Translations under genes and position numbers: made by a program
Assembly: GCA_004764695.1 (NCBI GenBank)
Contig: SMSO01000007.1
Coordinates: forward strand, 1,867,270 to 1,931,269
Reading direction: 5' to 3'
DNA: 64,000 bases
Source: Schizochytrium sp. TIO01
Taxonomy: Eukaryota > Sar > Bigyra > Thraustochytrida > Thraustochytriidae
The notes under the pieces: generated by a model
What the model saw: only the letters and a program-made list of their open reading frames with translations
Told to the model about the DNA's origin: nothing
The model's database searches: none
In this document: piece by piece, positions 10,059 to 21,360 of the stretch
Layout of the letters: every line of letters starts with the position of its first letter
Numbering within the stretch: the stretch's first letter is position 1

Positions 10059-11565
10059 CCCCTCCAGCGAGCCTGTGGCGTGAAGCAGTGAGCGCGAGCG
10101 AGGCCGTTCTGAGCTGGAAAGCCGCCTCTGGCGATCGACGGCAGTAGGCAGATCACACGCTACAGCCATCCAGCATAGACCACTTGGCGGCCATGGGAGA
10201 AAGAGCCGCCCTCGGAGAGACCGGTGGGGAATTAAAGGCAGAGCGCGCCCGCAAAGTGCGGCTCCTAAGGCCGATGTGAGAGTGAAGCTGCCGCTTATTC
10301 GTTTGGCACGCTTGGCCTCGCAAGAACTCTTTGGGGCGCCCAGGTCCGCATGTAATTTGAGATGACGGATGGCGCTGATTGGCGTAAGGAGCTGGTGCTC
10401 TGGGGCTCTGAAGAAGCTTCGACGCATTGGCGCATTGGAGTTGGGGTACTGAAGCAGCATCGATTGGTGTGTTGAAATGTGCAGACTGATTGATGGACGT
10501 ATATGTATGTATCGATAGAGAGTGAGTGAGTGAGTGAGTGCGTTTTATGGTGAACGAAGTTGCGGAGTGGTCAGATAAGGTTGACGCAACGCAATGGCTG
10601 AGTGTATGCACGAGTGCCGAGTGCTTCGCCACAGGGTTCTCCAGAGTGGCGGCGTGGTGGGCAGGACAGGACAGGACAAGGCGGCTTGGAGAACCAACTC
10701 ATAACTCGATCGTATTCATTCGATAGCTAAGGCTAACTAACAAAGTAAATAAATGCACAAAAACAATTTGGGAACGAATGAATGGAATGAATGTTTCTGT
10801 CCAAAAGAAAAGAATCTGGAGCTCTTTACGGTGTTCTCCTCCTTTCTTTCTTTGTTTTAACTTTGTTTTTATCAATAAAACGAACGCGCAAAATAGAACA
10901 CATCCATCGCGATGGTGCATGTATGGATGGTTGTATGTATGGATAGCGCTGGAATTCGTGATTTACGGACGATAAGACCTCTCTCTCTAGAGGCCTTGAT
11001 AGAAAATGCCTGAACATCTACTAAGAGTGAGCGATTCCTGTATGTAGCTCAACTTGAGCCGGGTCCACCTTTTGGAGCTACTGCTAATTTCCATTTTTTT
11101 TATAAATTAAATGAATAACTAAATAAATATTTTAATTTTAATTTTCAATTAAAATGTTTAATTAAAATAGATAAAATAATTAAAAGCGGTGGAGAAACTG
11201 GCCAAACATAGCGCCACGATCGAACGCGACGAAGTTGAGTCGTGTGAGCTTTGGCTGCAAATCAGTTCAAGTTCCTTGGAGCTCGCCCTTTCAAAAGCTT
11301 TTCCATTGTGAAGTCCCCCGTTTCGATTCTTGCCAAAGGTGCTTGGTTTCTAGCTAGAGACTGTGCAAGATGATTGATTATCTTTTCCTTCCTAGCCGTG
11401 GTATAATTAGTCCTACGTGTGCGGGGAAGAAAGAAAGAAATGGTACATTGGTGGGATGATGATGGTGCATTCAACGGCTGCTACGGCGCGAGAGGGATTG
11501 ATTGATAACGAACTAATCGAGGCAGTTTGATCTCCTCGATCGATTGATCTCCCTCGCTCCCGCAG
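10059..11565. other. Intergenic, GC-rich then AT-rich; no gene recognised
   Basis: A short GAGT run lies at about 10520-10540. AT-rich sequence at 11090-11190 contains runs of TTAATT/AATTAA. The ORFs seen are repeat-derived or lack domain signatures. Confidence 0.45.
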
Positions 11566-12743
11566 GCAATTGAGCTCGCCGTTACCATGGAGATGGTGCT
11601 CACAAACGGAACCGCCTCCGCCTCGAAGTCTTCGTTTATTCTGCCAGTACACCGGTGTGTGCGCGTCATGAACCACATCTTCACCTTCGACTAGGACTCC
11701 TCCAAGGGGTTCGAGCCTGTCATCGACACCTGCTGCTCGTCCTTTAACCCCTGCAAGCACGCCTCAAACACATGTAGCAAATGCAGGCGATGTCAATGAT
11801 AACGGTGATGATCATCAGGATCTCCACACACGCACACGCCGTGGAAACAGAAATGCACACGTACATATATATTCACGCGTCGCGCGTGTCTGCCAAGGTG
11901 GGCCAGCAAGCTAAGCCGGCGAGTGCATTGCCCAAAGATCAGTTGCACCTACCGACGCCAAATGCGTGCTCGTGCACCAAGCGCTCTTTCTTGTCAAGAG
12001 AGCGGGGTCCTGCTTTTGAGGCGATTGGCGCCCCAAGGACTTCAGGTTTCTCGCGTTTCATTCTCAGGTGCTGCTCGAGAGCCTCTTCAATGCCGTGCGT
12101 GAAATGTAGGTACTTTACTTTTGCTCGAGAAGATGGCCTCTGCTGGAAACTGTGCACGGCGTGAGCGCTCCTAGCGGCCTTGGCATAAGTTTCCACTAGG
12201 CTCCCAGGGCTCTGCAGGTTCATCCTGACGAGAACCCCGTGGGAACTGAATTCGAGTTCAAGTCGTCTCTTGCTTTGCGCGAGTCCTGGAAGGAGATGGC
12301 GATAGTCTAAACCCCAAAGCCAACTTGAAGGTCGCCGGTGTGGTGGTTTGTAGTTGTTGCAACTCTCCCCAGATAGATCGCCGCCCCATCGATGGGAATG
12401 AATAAGCAACCTCCAACCTGAAGAGAACCCCTTCCTTCGTCTCTTGCCTCTTTTCCTCACTCTATAGCGCCTAAAGCGCATGCATGACCAATTCGCAGCT
12501 CAGCTTTCCACCAACGAGGAGGGCCTTCACGTGCGCTTGCAGCGGTTGGGCGCCATGACTATTCGCGAGAGCTGAGAGTCTGCTCACTCGCTCGCCTCTT
12601 TCTAAGTGTCAGCGGTTCTGGTAGTAGCAGAAGAGCGGCGTCCAGAGCACATCATCGTCATGACTGTGAACGAACATGATAATGTCCGTCATCGCCTCGA
12701 GTTGGAGGTCAAGCAAGCCACAGACGGCGGCACCCCTAGTTAG
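11566..12743 (+). pseudogene. Possible decayed spliced gene (coding-like segments, unidentified)
   Basis: Four plus-strand segments read like ordinary protein but are each closed by stops: 11566-11694, 12212-12310 (includes GTEFEFKSSLALRESWKEMA), 12468-12575 (includes STNEEGLHVRLQRLGAM) and 12624-12743 (includes HIIVMTVNEHDNVRHRLELE). Three of them abut plausible acceptors: CCCGCAG before the first, CTGCAG inside the start of the second, and a pyrimidine tract ending CTATAG before the third. Convincing GT donors are missing. The last two segments share a frame. I do not recognise the product. It may be a gene relic, or a chance run of open frames in GC-rich DNA. Confidence 0.25.
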
Positions 12744-13259
12744 CTCGAAGGCACTTGCCAGCGACGCTCCCTCGAGTCCCTCTGGGCCCCGTTACGGACT
12801 GCTGCAGAGCAGAGGGGACCTTGGCTCGACGGAACTCCATCCAACATCGCCAACAACCTCAAGTCTCCGCCAGAAGCTTCAGTCAAGCTCAAAGTAGCCT
12901 AAAATCTCCAAAGACAGCTTGCTGAGTCGTCCAGGGGGTCGCGGCATGCAAAGATTAGGGCCGTCGCTGAGGAGATGTGCGTTTGCTGCATAGTCTGGCC
13001 GGCTCCGAGCTGGTCTGGTGTTCCATTTCAGCCTTGGCATCGACTTTTGGTCTTGCTGCCGAGCACTGACGAACATCCTCTCCTTCAAGCCATCCATCCG
13101 TGCGCAGAGCCCGCGCTTGAGATGCGCTGGCAAGGGTGTCGAGGCCAGCCGCAGCGCTTGCAGGCGTGGCCACCTTTCCCAAACGCCGTGTGCCTTGAGG
13201 CATCCCCGCTCTTAGGGCTCAGCTCTCGCAGTGCTTATCGTTGTTCTGTGCGTCATCTT

Positions 13260-13313
13260 CAATTATGTAATAAATAAGACAGATAAACAAATGAAGCAAA
13301 TAAGAAGAAAGAG

Positions 13314-13348
<35 letters not shown>

Positions 13349-14710
13349 AATATTAGTAAATAATAATAACAATAATAATACTAAAATAAAATGGTGAAAA
13401 GTACACTAGCAAATACATGGGGAAAATACTAAATACACAACTACTAGCTACTGGGTACCAACAGAGCACTATAAAAACTTTATCATACCTCTTCGTCTCT
13501 CGACTAGCGGTTGCTCGCTCTTGAACTGGAATCGCTGGTGGATAGATATAGCCTGGCCAACCAGAGGGCTCTTAATCGCTGCCAGAAAGAAGAGTGTCTG
13601 GTGTGCTGGAGAAGATCGATTTATGCGCACTTTGGGGCGCCGGGGATGACGATGCTTGAGATCGATCGTTCAAGGTAATAAGGAAAAAGAAAACATCATG
13701 TTTGGCTGTTGGTCTGATTTTTATTATTATTTTTTTTAATTAAAAAGAATGCTTTTTGACTACCCTCAAACAACGAATATATAATGAATCATGAAATTGT
13801 AGTAAAATCGTCAAATCAAAGCAGTGATCAGGAATGCGCATCCAAATGAAGATGATTATGATACCTTGTTCTAAGACTCATTGATTCGAGTTTTCTCTTA
13901 TATGCTAACTATTCCAATGCTATTTAGAACAGGCCATTTGGTCGAGAAAGCACTGCTGCTCTACTCTCAAGTTGTTCGTGGATGAAGATGAACAAAAGTT
14001 GCTTAGTTCCAGTGCTGAAGTTGATTGTGTGAGTGAGTAAGAAAGTAAGTGAGTAAGTAAGTAGGTAAGTTAGTGAGTGAGCAAATGCTACCACTCATAT
14101 TGAAAAGTAAAGTTCAATGTTTGTGGCAGTGGGAAGCAAGTAGCAGAACCTTGGAGCAAAGGAATGGCTTGAAGTGCTGTTAGTTCCTCTCTCAAAGAAG
14201 CTTGCGAAAGGAGAGAAAAACGTGCGGGAATCTGAAAACAAACGAATTACAGAACTTGGAACAATCGCTCACTCTACCAAACAACCAAATTACTTTGAGA
14301 CTAACTAACAACCTATAAGATACTAGGTATCTAATAAGACATCGCAGAGCGAGAGAAAGAAAGAAAGAAAGAAAGAAAGAATAAAGGAAGGAAGGAAGAA
14401 AAAAACGAGCGAAGAACGAAAGTTAAAAAAGTAATCAGCACCAACAAACATCGAACACGACCGTCGAACTTTCGCACTCGCAGGAAATCATTCACGTTTT
14501 CCGTCCGCACTGCGGATCGCGGCTTCGTTTGAGTTCCTTTTGGTGAACTGATAACTATCAGAGCGACACCTCAAGAGCCTAGCCTCTAGGCTCTATTCTT
14601 GTCGTCTCAATATGCTGTATTTTCCCGTTCCCGGTGATTCAATTTTGTTTTTATTTATCTCTTTTTGTGCTGTTTATAACTTCAAAATAGAATGGTGAGT
14701 ACTATGGTAT
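13260..14710. other. Intergenic with microsatellites; no gene recognised
   Basis: AT-rich spacer with GAAA arrays at about 13309-13350 and 14353-14383, an AAT/AAC run at about 13350-13385 and an imperfect AAGT/GAGT array at about 14028-14090. No open frame with recognisable protein character was seen. Confidence 0.55.
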
Positions 14711-15180
14711 GTGGTAGTTGGTAGTAGCAAAGAAAATAATTTCTCTATGATTCATTATCTTATCATTTTATACTACTACAAAGAAGAATCAGTCAATCAA
14801 CATGAAAATCTCAAAAAGCAATCACTCAATAGAACATTTCGCAAGAAGTCTGTGTCGGCCAGAACCAAAACCAAATCAACGTGTGCACACGGATATCGAA
14901 GCAGCAGCAGAAGACAGGCTTCGCAGAGACCCTCCGAGCTAAACCCGTGGATCAATTCGACTAGCTTGAAACTCTCCGGCATCGTCGTAGGAGTCGGTTA
15001 TTTGAAGGAACGAGACACCAGCGACATTACAGTGTGAGACATTTTCAGACGACAAGGACGAACCAGAGAACTTCGCAAACAATCTGAAGAGCCTCATTCG
15101 CATTACACATCGGCCGCAACTCGCAGATAATCTATTCCGTGGGCAGTCTGTCTTTGTGGAGGACTAAACGAGTGTCTTCG
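14711..15180 (+). pseudogene. Possible gene relic, unidentified
   Basis: An open frame at 14711-15037 ends in a segment with ordinary protein composition (contains LKLSGIVVGVGYLKERDTSD). Immediately after its stop, a different frame stays open to a TAA at about 15180 and also reads like protein (contains NNLKSLIRITHRPQLADNLF). An ATTTTCAG string at about 15043-15050 could be an acceptor joining the two, but no clear donor is visible, so a frameshifted relic is equally possible. The family is not recognised. It lies about 440 bases upstream of the TPR gene and could be a 5' exon region of it. Confidence 0.25.
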
Positions 15181-15622
15181 TGCCTAGTTTTCATCGTTCT
15201 TAATCAGCAGCATCGGTAGCACCGTGGGTGGATTAAGAAATATTTTCGAAGAGCCACTAAATTCAATTCATTGGTGATCGACCCACGAGGGCACCAAAAC
15301 AGCAATCAAATTTGGAGCAACAAGAGAAAACATCCTGTCGAGGAGAACCTAGTTCCGCCAGATTGTTGAATTGATTCGGGATTCCATTTCTCAGTAAGAG
15401 GAATAACATACAGTTCGGTTACGTTGGGTGCTTGGGGAGGGAGACCTTTGGTAGGTGTGCCACCAAGACGAACAATTAATAGCGCTTACGTAGCTTACAA
15501 GAGATTACCTTCGCAGGCTCCTGCTGTTGAAGGCAAACGGGTACTCACAGGAGTGCAACAGACACCATTGAGTGGAGAAACAAAACTGAAGCAGCTCTTC
15601 GCGAATTCAAACACAGGTCAAA

Positions 15623-17650
15623 ATGCGCAAGGGATTAACAAAAGCAGTCTCAAGGCTGAGCATGCGAAGGACGAAATCATCCAAGAGCTTGTCTTTTGAA
15701 GAGTTCGACTACGATGGTATGCAGCAGCTTGTCGACTTACGAGGTATGAGCATGCGAGCTCTCCATGATATAATGCATGGTGTGCTTGATGACTCTTTGG
15801 CGCCAGGCGTAAGGATTTTTGTGGCTTCAAGGGATATCAATGCGCAAGTCACAAGAGGGACAAGTATTCGATACGTCTCGGAATCAAAAGACGGCAGCAT
15901 GCGTGGTGAAGTCGCCTCGATAAAGGGGACAATCAAGTTTCGGCCAGGCTACGATGCACAGGAGAAACGGCGGGAAGATTGGAGCACAGAAGACATTGCC
16001 GAGTATGTTGTACTGCCCACAACTATGTCGCTACGGGAACACCATGTATACCTGTCTATGTTAAGTGAGCAGGATGTAGGCGAAATGTACCAAGGCACAT
16101 TCGTGATTCAAGCTCATAGCTGTCGCTTTGTTGACCTTGTCGAGGCTTTGCAAAACTATTTTGCAAACTCTTCTGCTCCACATCAGACAGCTTCTACGCC
16201 GGCAGAGCAATTCGTATGGCTTGACTTGTTCTGTGGCAACATGCCTCTTTTCTCAGCTTCCAACAGAGACTTGTCTCGCCAGACAATCGATATGAAAAAT
16301 CAGTATCTATCTGATGGACTGCACGATCTCATTGGAAAATTTGAAAACATTGCTGTTTTCTTCGATCACTGGGACGAACCTGCTCCTTTGCAGCGTGCAT
16401 GGTGCGTTTGGGAAATTTATGGAGCAATTCTTTCAAATCGCCCTATTGATCTCATCCTGGCATCTGGTCAACATGATGCGTTTTTGGAGCAGCTCCTTGA
16501 CGATCCAAGCGAAATTAGCAGAATCCTTATGAACAGTTTTGACACTCGGCAGGCACAGTGCAAAAAACCAGAGGAGAAGAAAGCAATCGATACGGTTGTT
16601 TCTGGCAATGTTCCTGGCAGTTTCGTCACCTTAAACTCTGCAATGAACGCCCAAATGCGCTCTTGGCTGACTGAACTAGCCCAAAAAGCTGTTACCCAAG
16701 CGCGGCAGCCCAGACGCAATGTGGACTTCGCCCGGGTGTTATACTCGGCTGCCACTTTGCTACAAGCCCAGGGCATCTTTGAGCAGGCTCTTAAAGACTA
16801 TGAAGAAGCACTAGAGATCTACAGAGATGAATTCGGTCCTTCACATCGATCTGTTGCTGCAATGTTGAACAATATTGCATCTGTACATAACGCCCAAGGC
16901 AACTTTGAAGAAGCGTTGACCTTTTACGAAGAAGCTCTTGAGATTTACAAAACGTCGCTTGGCCCACGCAATTCAGACGTTGCAACGACGCTCAACAATA
17001 TTGCGTCTGCTTACAATGAACAAAAACTATTCAAAGAGGCTCTAGAGCACTACGAAGAAGCACTTTCCATCATTAAGGAGACCTTTGGAAACCAGCATCC
17101 GCTAGTTGCCACCACTCTGAACAATATTGCAAATGTCTATGACGCTCAAGGAATGCATGATGAAGCCTTGCAATTCTATGAGGAAGCACTAGATATTCGT
17201 AAAACAACGCTTGGCCCGAGGCATTTTGATGTGGCTGATACTCTGAATGGCATCGGCCTTGTGTATGATTCACAGGAACGCTTCTCTGATGCATTGCAGT
17301 TCTATCGCGAAGCTCTTGACATCTACAAAGAGAGCCTTGGACCACGTCATCACCTCGTTGGCGCCACGCTCCACAATATTGGAGCTGTTTTTGTTGAACA
17401 GGGGCGACTTGAAGAAGCACTTGCATGTTATAAGGAGGCACTCGCGATATACAAGGAGGCGTACGGTTCAGTGCATCCGCACGTTGCAGTGACGCTTGTT
17501 ACAATTGCAAAGATTTACATGTCTGAACGGAAATTGCAGACTGCTTTATCATATCTTTTGCCAGCTGAAGACATTGAGCTCTCAGAACTAGGGCCCTGTC
17601 ATCCTGATACTTTGGATACGCAGGCCAACATTCGGCTTTGCCGCCAGTGA
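15623..17650 (+). CDS. TPR (kinesin-light-chain-type) protein with N-terminal TIR/HET-like domain
   Basis: 675 residues, one exon, start at ATG 15623. A basic, Ser-rich N-terminus (1-22) leads into a domain of about 300 residues containing FVWLDLFCGN (near 196) and RAWCVWEIYGAI (near 258). This pair is typical of algal and stramenopile 'kinesin light chain-like' proteins and is reminiscent of TIR or HET signalling folds. From about residue 365 come seven 42-residue TPRs with the KLC pattern (LNNIA..Y..QG...EAL..YEEAL.I.....G..H). This array is a protein-binding scaffold. Real kinesin light chain has a heptad coiled coil at its N-terminus, which is absent here, so motor function is not implied. 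An overlapping frame (15424-15699) with protein-like composition might mark an upstream exon in another phase. Function is unknown; signalling or assembly through the TPR groove is inference. Confidence 0.85.
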   Translation: MRKGLTKAVSRLSMRRTKSSKSLSFEEFDYDGMQQLVDLRGMSMRALHDIMHGVLDDSLAPGVRIFVASRDINAQVTRGTSIRYVSESKDGSMRGEVASIKGTIKFRPGYDAQEKRREDWSTEDIAEYVVLPTTMSLREHHVYLSMLSEQDVGEMYQGTFVIQAHSCRFVDLVEALQNYFANSSAPHQTASTPAEQFVWLDLFCGNMPLFSASNRDLSRQTIDMKNQYLSDGLHDLIGKFENIAVFFDHWDEPAPLQRAWCVWEIYGAILSNRPIDLILASGQHDAFLEQLLDDPSEISRILMNSFDTRQAQCKKPEEKKAIDTVVSGNVPGSFVTLNSAMNAQMRSWLTELAQKAVTQARQPRRNVDFARVLYSAATLLQAQGIFEQALKDYEEALEIYRDEFGPSHRSVAAMLNNIASVHNAQGNFEEALTFYEEALEIYKTSLGPRNSDVATTLNNIASAYNEQKLFKEALEHYEEALSIIKETFGNQHPLVATTLNNIANVYDAQGMHDEALQFYEEALDIRKTTLGPRHFDVADTLNGIGLVYDSQERFSDALQFYREALDIYKESLGPRHHLVGATLHNIGAVFVEQGRLEEALACYKEALAIYKEAYGSVHPHVAVTLVTIAKIYMSERKLQTALSYLLPAEDIELSELGPCHPDTLDTQANIRLCRQ

Positions 17651-18348
17651 TTACAACAATGTGTGGAAATACATTACTTTGAGTATAAATTCATTTCTTG
17701 CTTTGAAGGACATACTTGCTCTTCAATGGAATCCTGTATCGGAAAGAAGAAGATCTTTCTTGAACATTAACCATCATGATCTTCTGTCACTGTCTATTTC
17801 TCTCTCTTCTCCTCTGATGTGCAAATTGCTGTTTTGAGGATTACTTGCAAAGGAGTGAGGTACTATACATAATTCATAAAATCAAAATCTTACGTTGATT
17901 CAGTGTTGTCCTTCTCTCTATTTTTGGCTGTTCTTCATTTGTCTTATCTGATGAGAAACATTATAGTTTTTGTTCAGAATGATGCTAAAGTGGAGAGTGG
18001 TTTGATGGAAAGCTAGCTAAGAACCTTTGTTTATGAAGTAGGAAGTACTGGTCATTAGTCACCCTCATGGGGGTTCAATACTATGGTTCAAGACATGTCC
18101 AGTAGGTTTAAATTGTTTGTTTACTTAGGCCTATATACGTAGTATGCTTTTGTTTGTAAAAGCGTCTCCACAAATTATGATTTGTTTTATTAATTTCTCT
18201 CATTGCTTGCCACCATAACTCTTGAAGAGAAGAGAAGAGAAGACGAGACGAGGAGCGAATGGCTGTATTCAAAAGGTGAATGTGTATGTAAGGGAAATGG
18301 TTATGTGTGAAAAGAAGAAAATAGTCGCGGGATTGTGTTGAAACATTT
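17651..18348. other. Intergenic between convergent genes
   Basis: AT-rich 3' flanking sequence of the TPR gene (+) and EMC1 (-). A short GAGAA/GACGA purine run occurs at about 18225-18256. No gene is seen. Confidence 0.7.
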
Positions 18349-21300
18349 TTACTTCCATGCCTCGGTGACAGTCGACTTGGTCACTGCCTTAGAAAGGTAG
18401 ATTGTCAAACCAAGAAGGGCGATAATGAGAGCAATAAGCATGCCAAAGGCAAAATCCTCGTCCAAAACATCAAAGCCTCGCGAAGGCATGACACGCGTGT
18501 AAAAAACGTCAATGCCAGCAGACACGACGAGTGCAGTGGACTCGAGACGAGTGGCAAAGCTCTTGATGAGACGCAGCTGCGGCACAGATTGGTAGTAGGT
18601 AATTGTCTGCGTGGGCAGAAGCGGAAGCTCAGGAGTGTAGAGAACGAGACCCTCCTCCTTTTCTTCGTTACTGAGCTTACCGATGGGGCGGCGTGGGTCC
18701 AGGACCTGCGGCAACTGCATGTTTACCGAGCCACTGTGGGTGCCAATCAGAACTCGGCGGTCTGCAATTCCAAAGCGAGTCTGAGTCACACCGAGCGTTG
18801 CAATAGCGCGCTCCACGTAAAAAGTCTTTTGCATCACGATAGGCTCAACACTGGTGTCAAATGAAGAGAACGAGCCACCATCACCCATGGACGGGCGAGC
18901 GGACCAAAGGTTAAGATCGCGAGGAGCAATCTCGCCTTCGAAAAGGCCAACCGCCGACACTTCCTGACGCTTCATTACTGTGTTCCAGAATGTGTATGTG
19001 ATCATGTTGTCAGCGAGAACAGCATGAATAGGGCCAGTCGCCTTCTTGTGGGTGACCCGGGTAACCACGCGGCCCGAGACTCCATCAAGAATTGTAGCCT
19101 GAACGTTGGCTTCACTCTGGGTAGCAACCAAGAGGAGATGAGAGTTGACAAACTTAATCAGAACCGAGCCATCGCCCCTCTTGATTCCAGGATTGTTCAG
19201 GAGACCACCACTGTTGCCCTGAATGGTCAGCAGTTTCTGGGACTCAGGAATGACAAATGACCAAAGCTCCACACCAGAACGCTTCTCCGGGTCAACGACG
19301 TAGCCAGTGAGGGTTGCAGTCTCGTTCTTGTACACCGCAAAGTGCAACGAGCGAAGGTACTCCTTGGCAGCAAAGACCGAATCCGCATGGCTTGAGGGCA
19401 ACACAACAACGTTTTGCTCCGCATCAAGGCCAACAAGTACAGCCGCCGGGCTGACATCTTCCTCCCCAGCATTGACAGCAGCAAAGATATCTCCGGGAAG
19501 TGCTGTGATTTGTTCAATCTTGGTCGAAAGGTCCTCTGCGCGAGTTACGTCGCCGGTGAGCGCATTGCGCCAGGTCACGCGTCCAGTTTCCTCGTCAACA
19601 ATGGCAACCTCTGCTGGGTGGTCGACACCAGCCTCGCGGGCACGGGTCACAAAGATTCTCGAGCCCGGTGAGCGTACGCTCCAAAGAATGGCTCCATTAC
19701 CAGAGTTGAGGCCAAATATTTTGCCACTCTCAGTACGCATGACGAGTACACGCCGGAATCCAAATGCGAACATCTCGCTTTGGGAAAGGCTCTCCTTGCG
19801 TGCAAGCTCGCCTCTGTACGCGTGAACAACAACCTGGCCTTTGCTGGCAAGGAAGTCCCCTGCGTAGTCCAGCACAGAACTCATAAGAGACTGAAAAAAA
19901 CGCTGCACGGTACGGACTTGGTCCTTGAGGCGGAATACGAAGAAGCTAGCGCTCGAACCGTGGGCGTAGACATGCGCTGCTTCGTCCCCGAGAGAGCCCA
20001 CCTCGTCGAGGGGAGGAAGGTCCACTGCAACGACATCAACAACACCGGCGAGTGCTTCCTCACGCACGAAGAGGGTAGTGGCAGAACCGTCATCAGAAAC
20101 CTCGATGGCGACTACAGACTCATCTTCGAAGACGAACAAGGCTCGAGCTCCGGCGATGTTGGATGCGGCCTGCGGGAAAACCTTAACAACAGCGCCGCGA
20201 AGACCATCGCGGCCAGCGGCCTCTGGGAATCCATCTACAAGCTCCACAGGAACAGCTCCCTCCTGAAGAAAAACCTTGGTGATAGGTCCACATTTGTCGC
20301 CTTCAACAGCCTGCACAACTGCAGCCACTGCTTTGCCATTGGATCCAAACACCGCTACGGGCTCGCCTCCAAAAGCAGTAGTTACCTCGAAGCTCGCCTC
20401 ATCGACTGCAAACACAGTTTCTCCCACAGCAAAATGAGATTCGCCAGCGACAGAGATCTTGGCGTCCTTGGCAACCGTCTCGGGAATGGGCAACTCGCGA
20501 AGTTCGTTTTTGACGCAGCTGAAGGCAAAAATCTTCCCAGATTCCTTGCCGCGGTAAATCAGTGTAGAGCCCATCTCCACAACGACGCCGCCATCAACAG
20601 CCTCAGCTGTCTCAGACACAGCCTCAATACCAGAAACTGTATCCAAAGAAGCTCCAGACGCAGCGAGCTTGCGTACCTCGAGCTTGCCCGAAGCTTGATC
20701 CACACCATAGGCCACAATGTTATTTCCACGACGGCGAGACGCCTTTCCGGACGAAGCAGCAGAATTGCTATCTGAAACCTCAACGATCCCACGCCATTCC
20801 ACGGCATTATCGAGAGCGACTTCGTGGTGCACGCGGCCTGAGGTGCCATCGAGTACGAAGAGTGCGTTCTTGGTGATTGCAGCGACATCGATCATGCCAT
20901 CAGCAGAAAGGTCGGACCCGAGCAGTTTAGCAACAGTTCCAGAGACAGTGGAGCCCTGGAGGGAGTCTTGGGAGTCGCAGAGTTCTGCATCCCAGAGCAT
21001 TCCGCCGTCGCCAACAGCGTGCCAGAGCTCAAGTCTGCAGGCATCTTGAGATGCAGTCAACATCTTGAGGTCGTGCAGGCCAGAGGCCGAGAGACCCTTA
21101 GAAACGCGATCTTCAGGGAGAATGCCACGCCAGATGATCTCGCCATTGTCCATTCGGATTCCGCCTACGATACCCCGAGAGGAGGCCACGGTAGCCTCGT
21201 TATCGTCGAAGTCTGCGAAGATAATGTTGCCAACGTTCTTGACTTGCCAGTCCATAAGGCCGGCCTGGTCTTCGTGGAGACCAGAGACAGCTGTCGCGCA

Positions 21301-21360
21301 TAGAGCAACGACAGTGGCAAGGGCGAGTGAAGCTGCGGAGGCCTGTTTCATAATGCCCAT
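18349..21360 (-). CDS. EMC1: ER membrane protein complex subunit 1
   Basis: Largest subunit of the ER membrane complex, an insertase for tail-anchored and multipass membrane proteins. The 1003-residue product has a cleavable signal peptide (MGIMKQASAASLALATVVAL, ending near SG), a lumenal PQQ/WD-like beta-propeller region starting with LHEDQAGLMDWQVKNVG, and the C-terminal DUF1620/EMC1_C block. That block includes GIADRRVLIGTHSG, LDPRRP, LESTALVVSAGIDVFYTR and PSRGFDVLDEDF, then one transmembrane helix (FGMLIALIIALLGLTIYL) and a short cytosolic tail ending AWK (animal EMC1 ends AWR). The frame extends 12 codons upstream to a GTG, but ATG 21360 places the signal peptide at the very N-terminus, so I chose it. 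Size matches human EMC1 (about 990). Single exon. Confidence 0.95.
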   Translation of the reverse strand: MGIMKQASAASLALATVVALCATAVSGLHEDQAGLMDWQVKNVGNIIFADFDDNEATVASSRGIVGGIRMDNGEIIWRGILPEDRVSKGLSASGLHDLKMLTASQDACRLELWHAVGDGGMLWDAELCDSQDSLQGSTVSGTVAKLLGSDLSADGMIDVAAITKNALFVLDGTSGRVHHEVALDNAVEWRGIVEVSDSNSAASSGKASRRRGNNIVAYGVDQASGKLEVRKLAASGASLDTVSGIEAVSETAEAVDGGVVVEMGSTLIYRGKESGKIFAFSCVKNELRELPIPETVAKDAKISVAGESHFAVGETVFAVDEASFEVTTAFGGEPVAVFGSNGKAVAAVVQAVEGDKCGPITKVFLQEGAVPVELVDGFPEAAGRDGLRGAVVKVFPQAASNIAGARALFVFEDESVVAIEVSDDGSATTLFVREEALAGVVDVVAVDLPPLDEVGSLGDEAAHVYAHGSSASFFVFRLKDQVRTVQRFFQSLMSSVLDYAGDFLASKGQVVVHAYRGELARKESLSQSEMFAFGFRRVLVMRTESGKIFGLNSGNGAILWSVRSPGSRIFVTRAREAGVDHPAEVAIVDEETGRVTWRNALTGDVTRAEDLSTKIEQITALPGDIFAAVNAGEEDVSPAAVLVGLDAEQNVVVLPSSHADSVFAAKEYLRSLHFAVYKNETATLTGYVVDPEKRSGVELWSFVIPESQKLLTIQGNSGGLLNNPGIKRGDGSVLIKFVNSHLLLVATQSEANVQATILDGVSGRVVTRVTHKKATGPIHAVLADNMITYTFWNTVMKRQEVSAVGLFEGEIAPRDLNLWSARPSMGDGGSFSSFDTSVEPIVMQKTFYVERAIATLGVTQTRFGIADRRVLIGTHSGSVNMQLPQVLDPRRPIGKLSNEEKEEGLVLYTPELPLLPTQTITYYQSVPQLRLIKSFATRLESTALVVSAGIDVFYTRVMPSRGFDVLDEDFAFGMLIALIIALLGLTIYLSKAVTKSTVTEAWK

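Noticed and set aside
9570-10460. Minus-strand ORF of 296 codons with HSFIHSF repeats
   Set aside because: The open frame is created by the GAAT microsatellite and the CAG/CAA run; no independent protein signal.
19780-20775. Plus-strand ORF of 331 codons
   Set aside because: It lies entirely antisense to EMC1, which has decisive family similarity.
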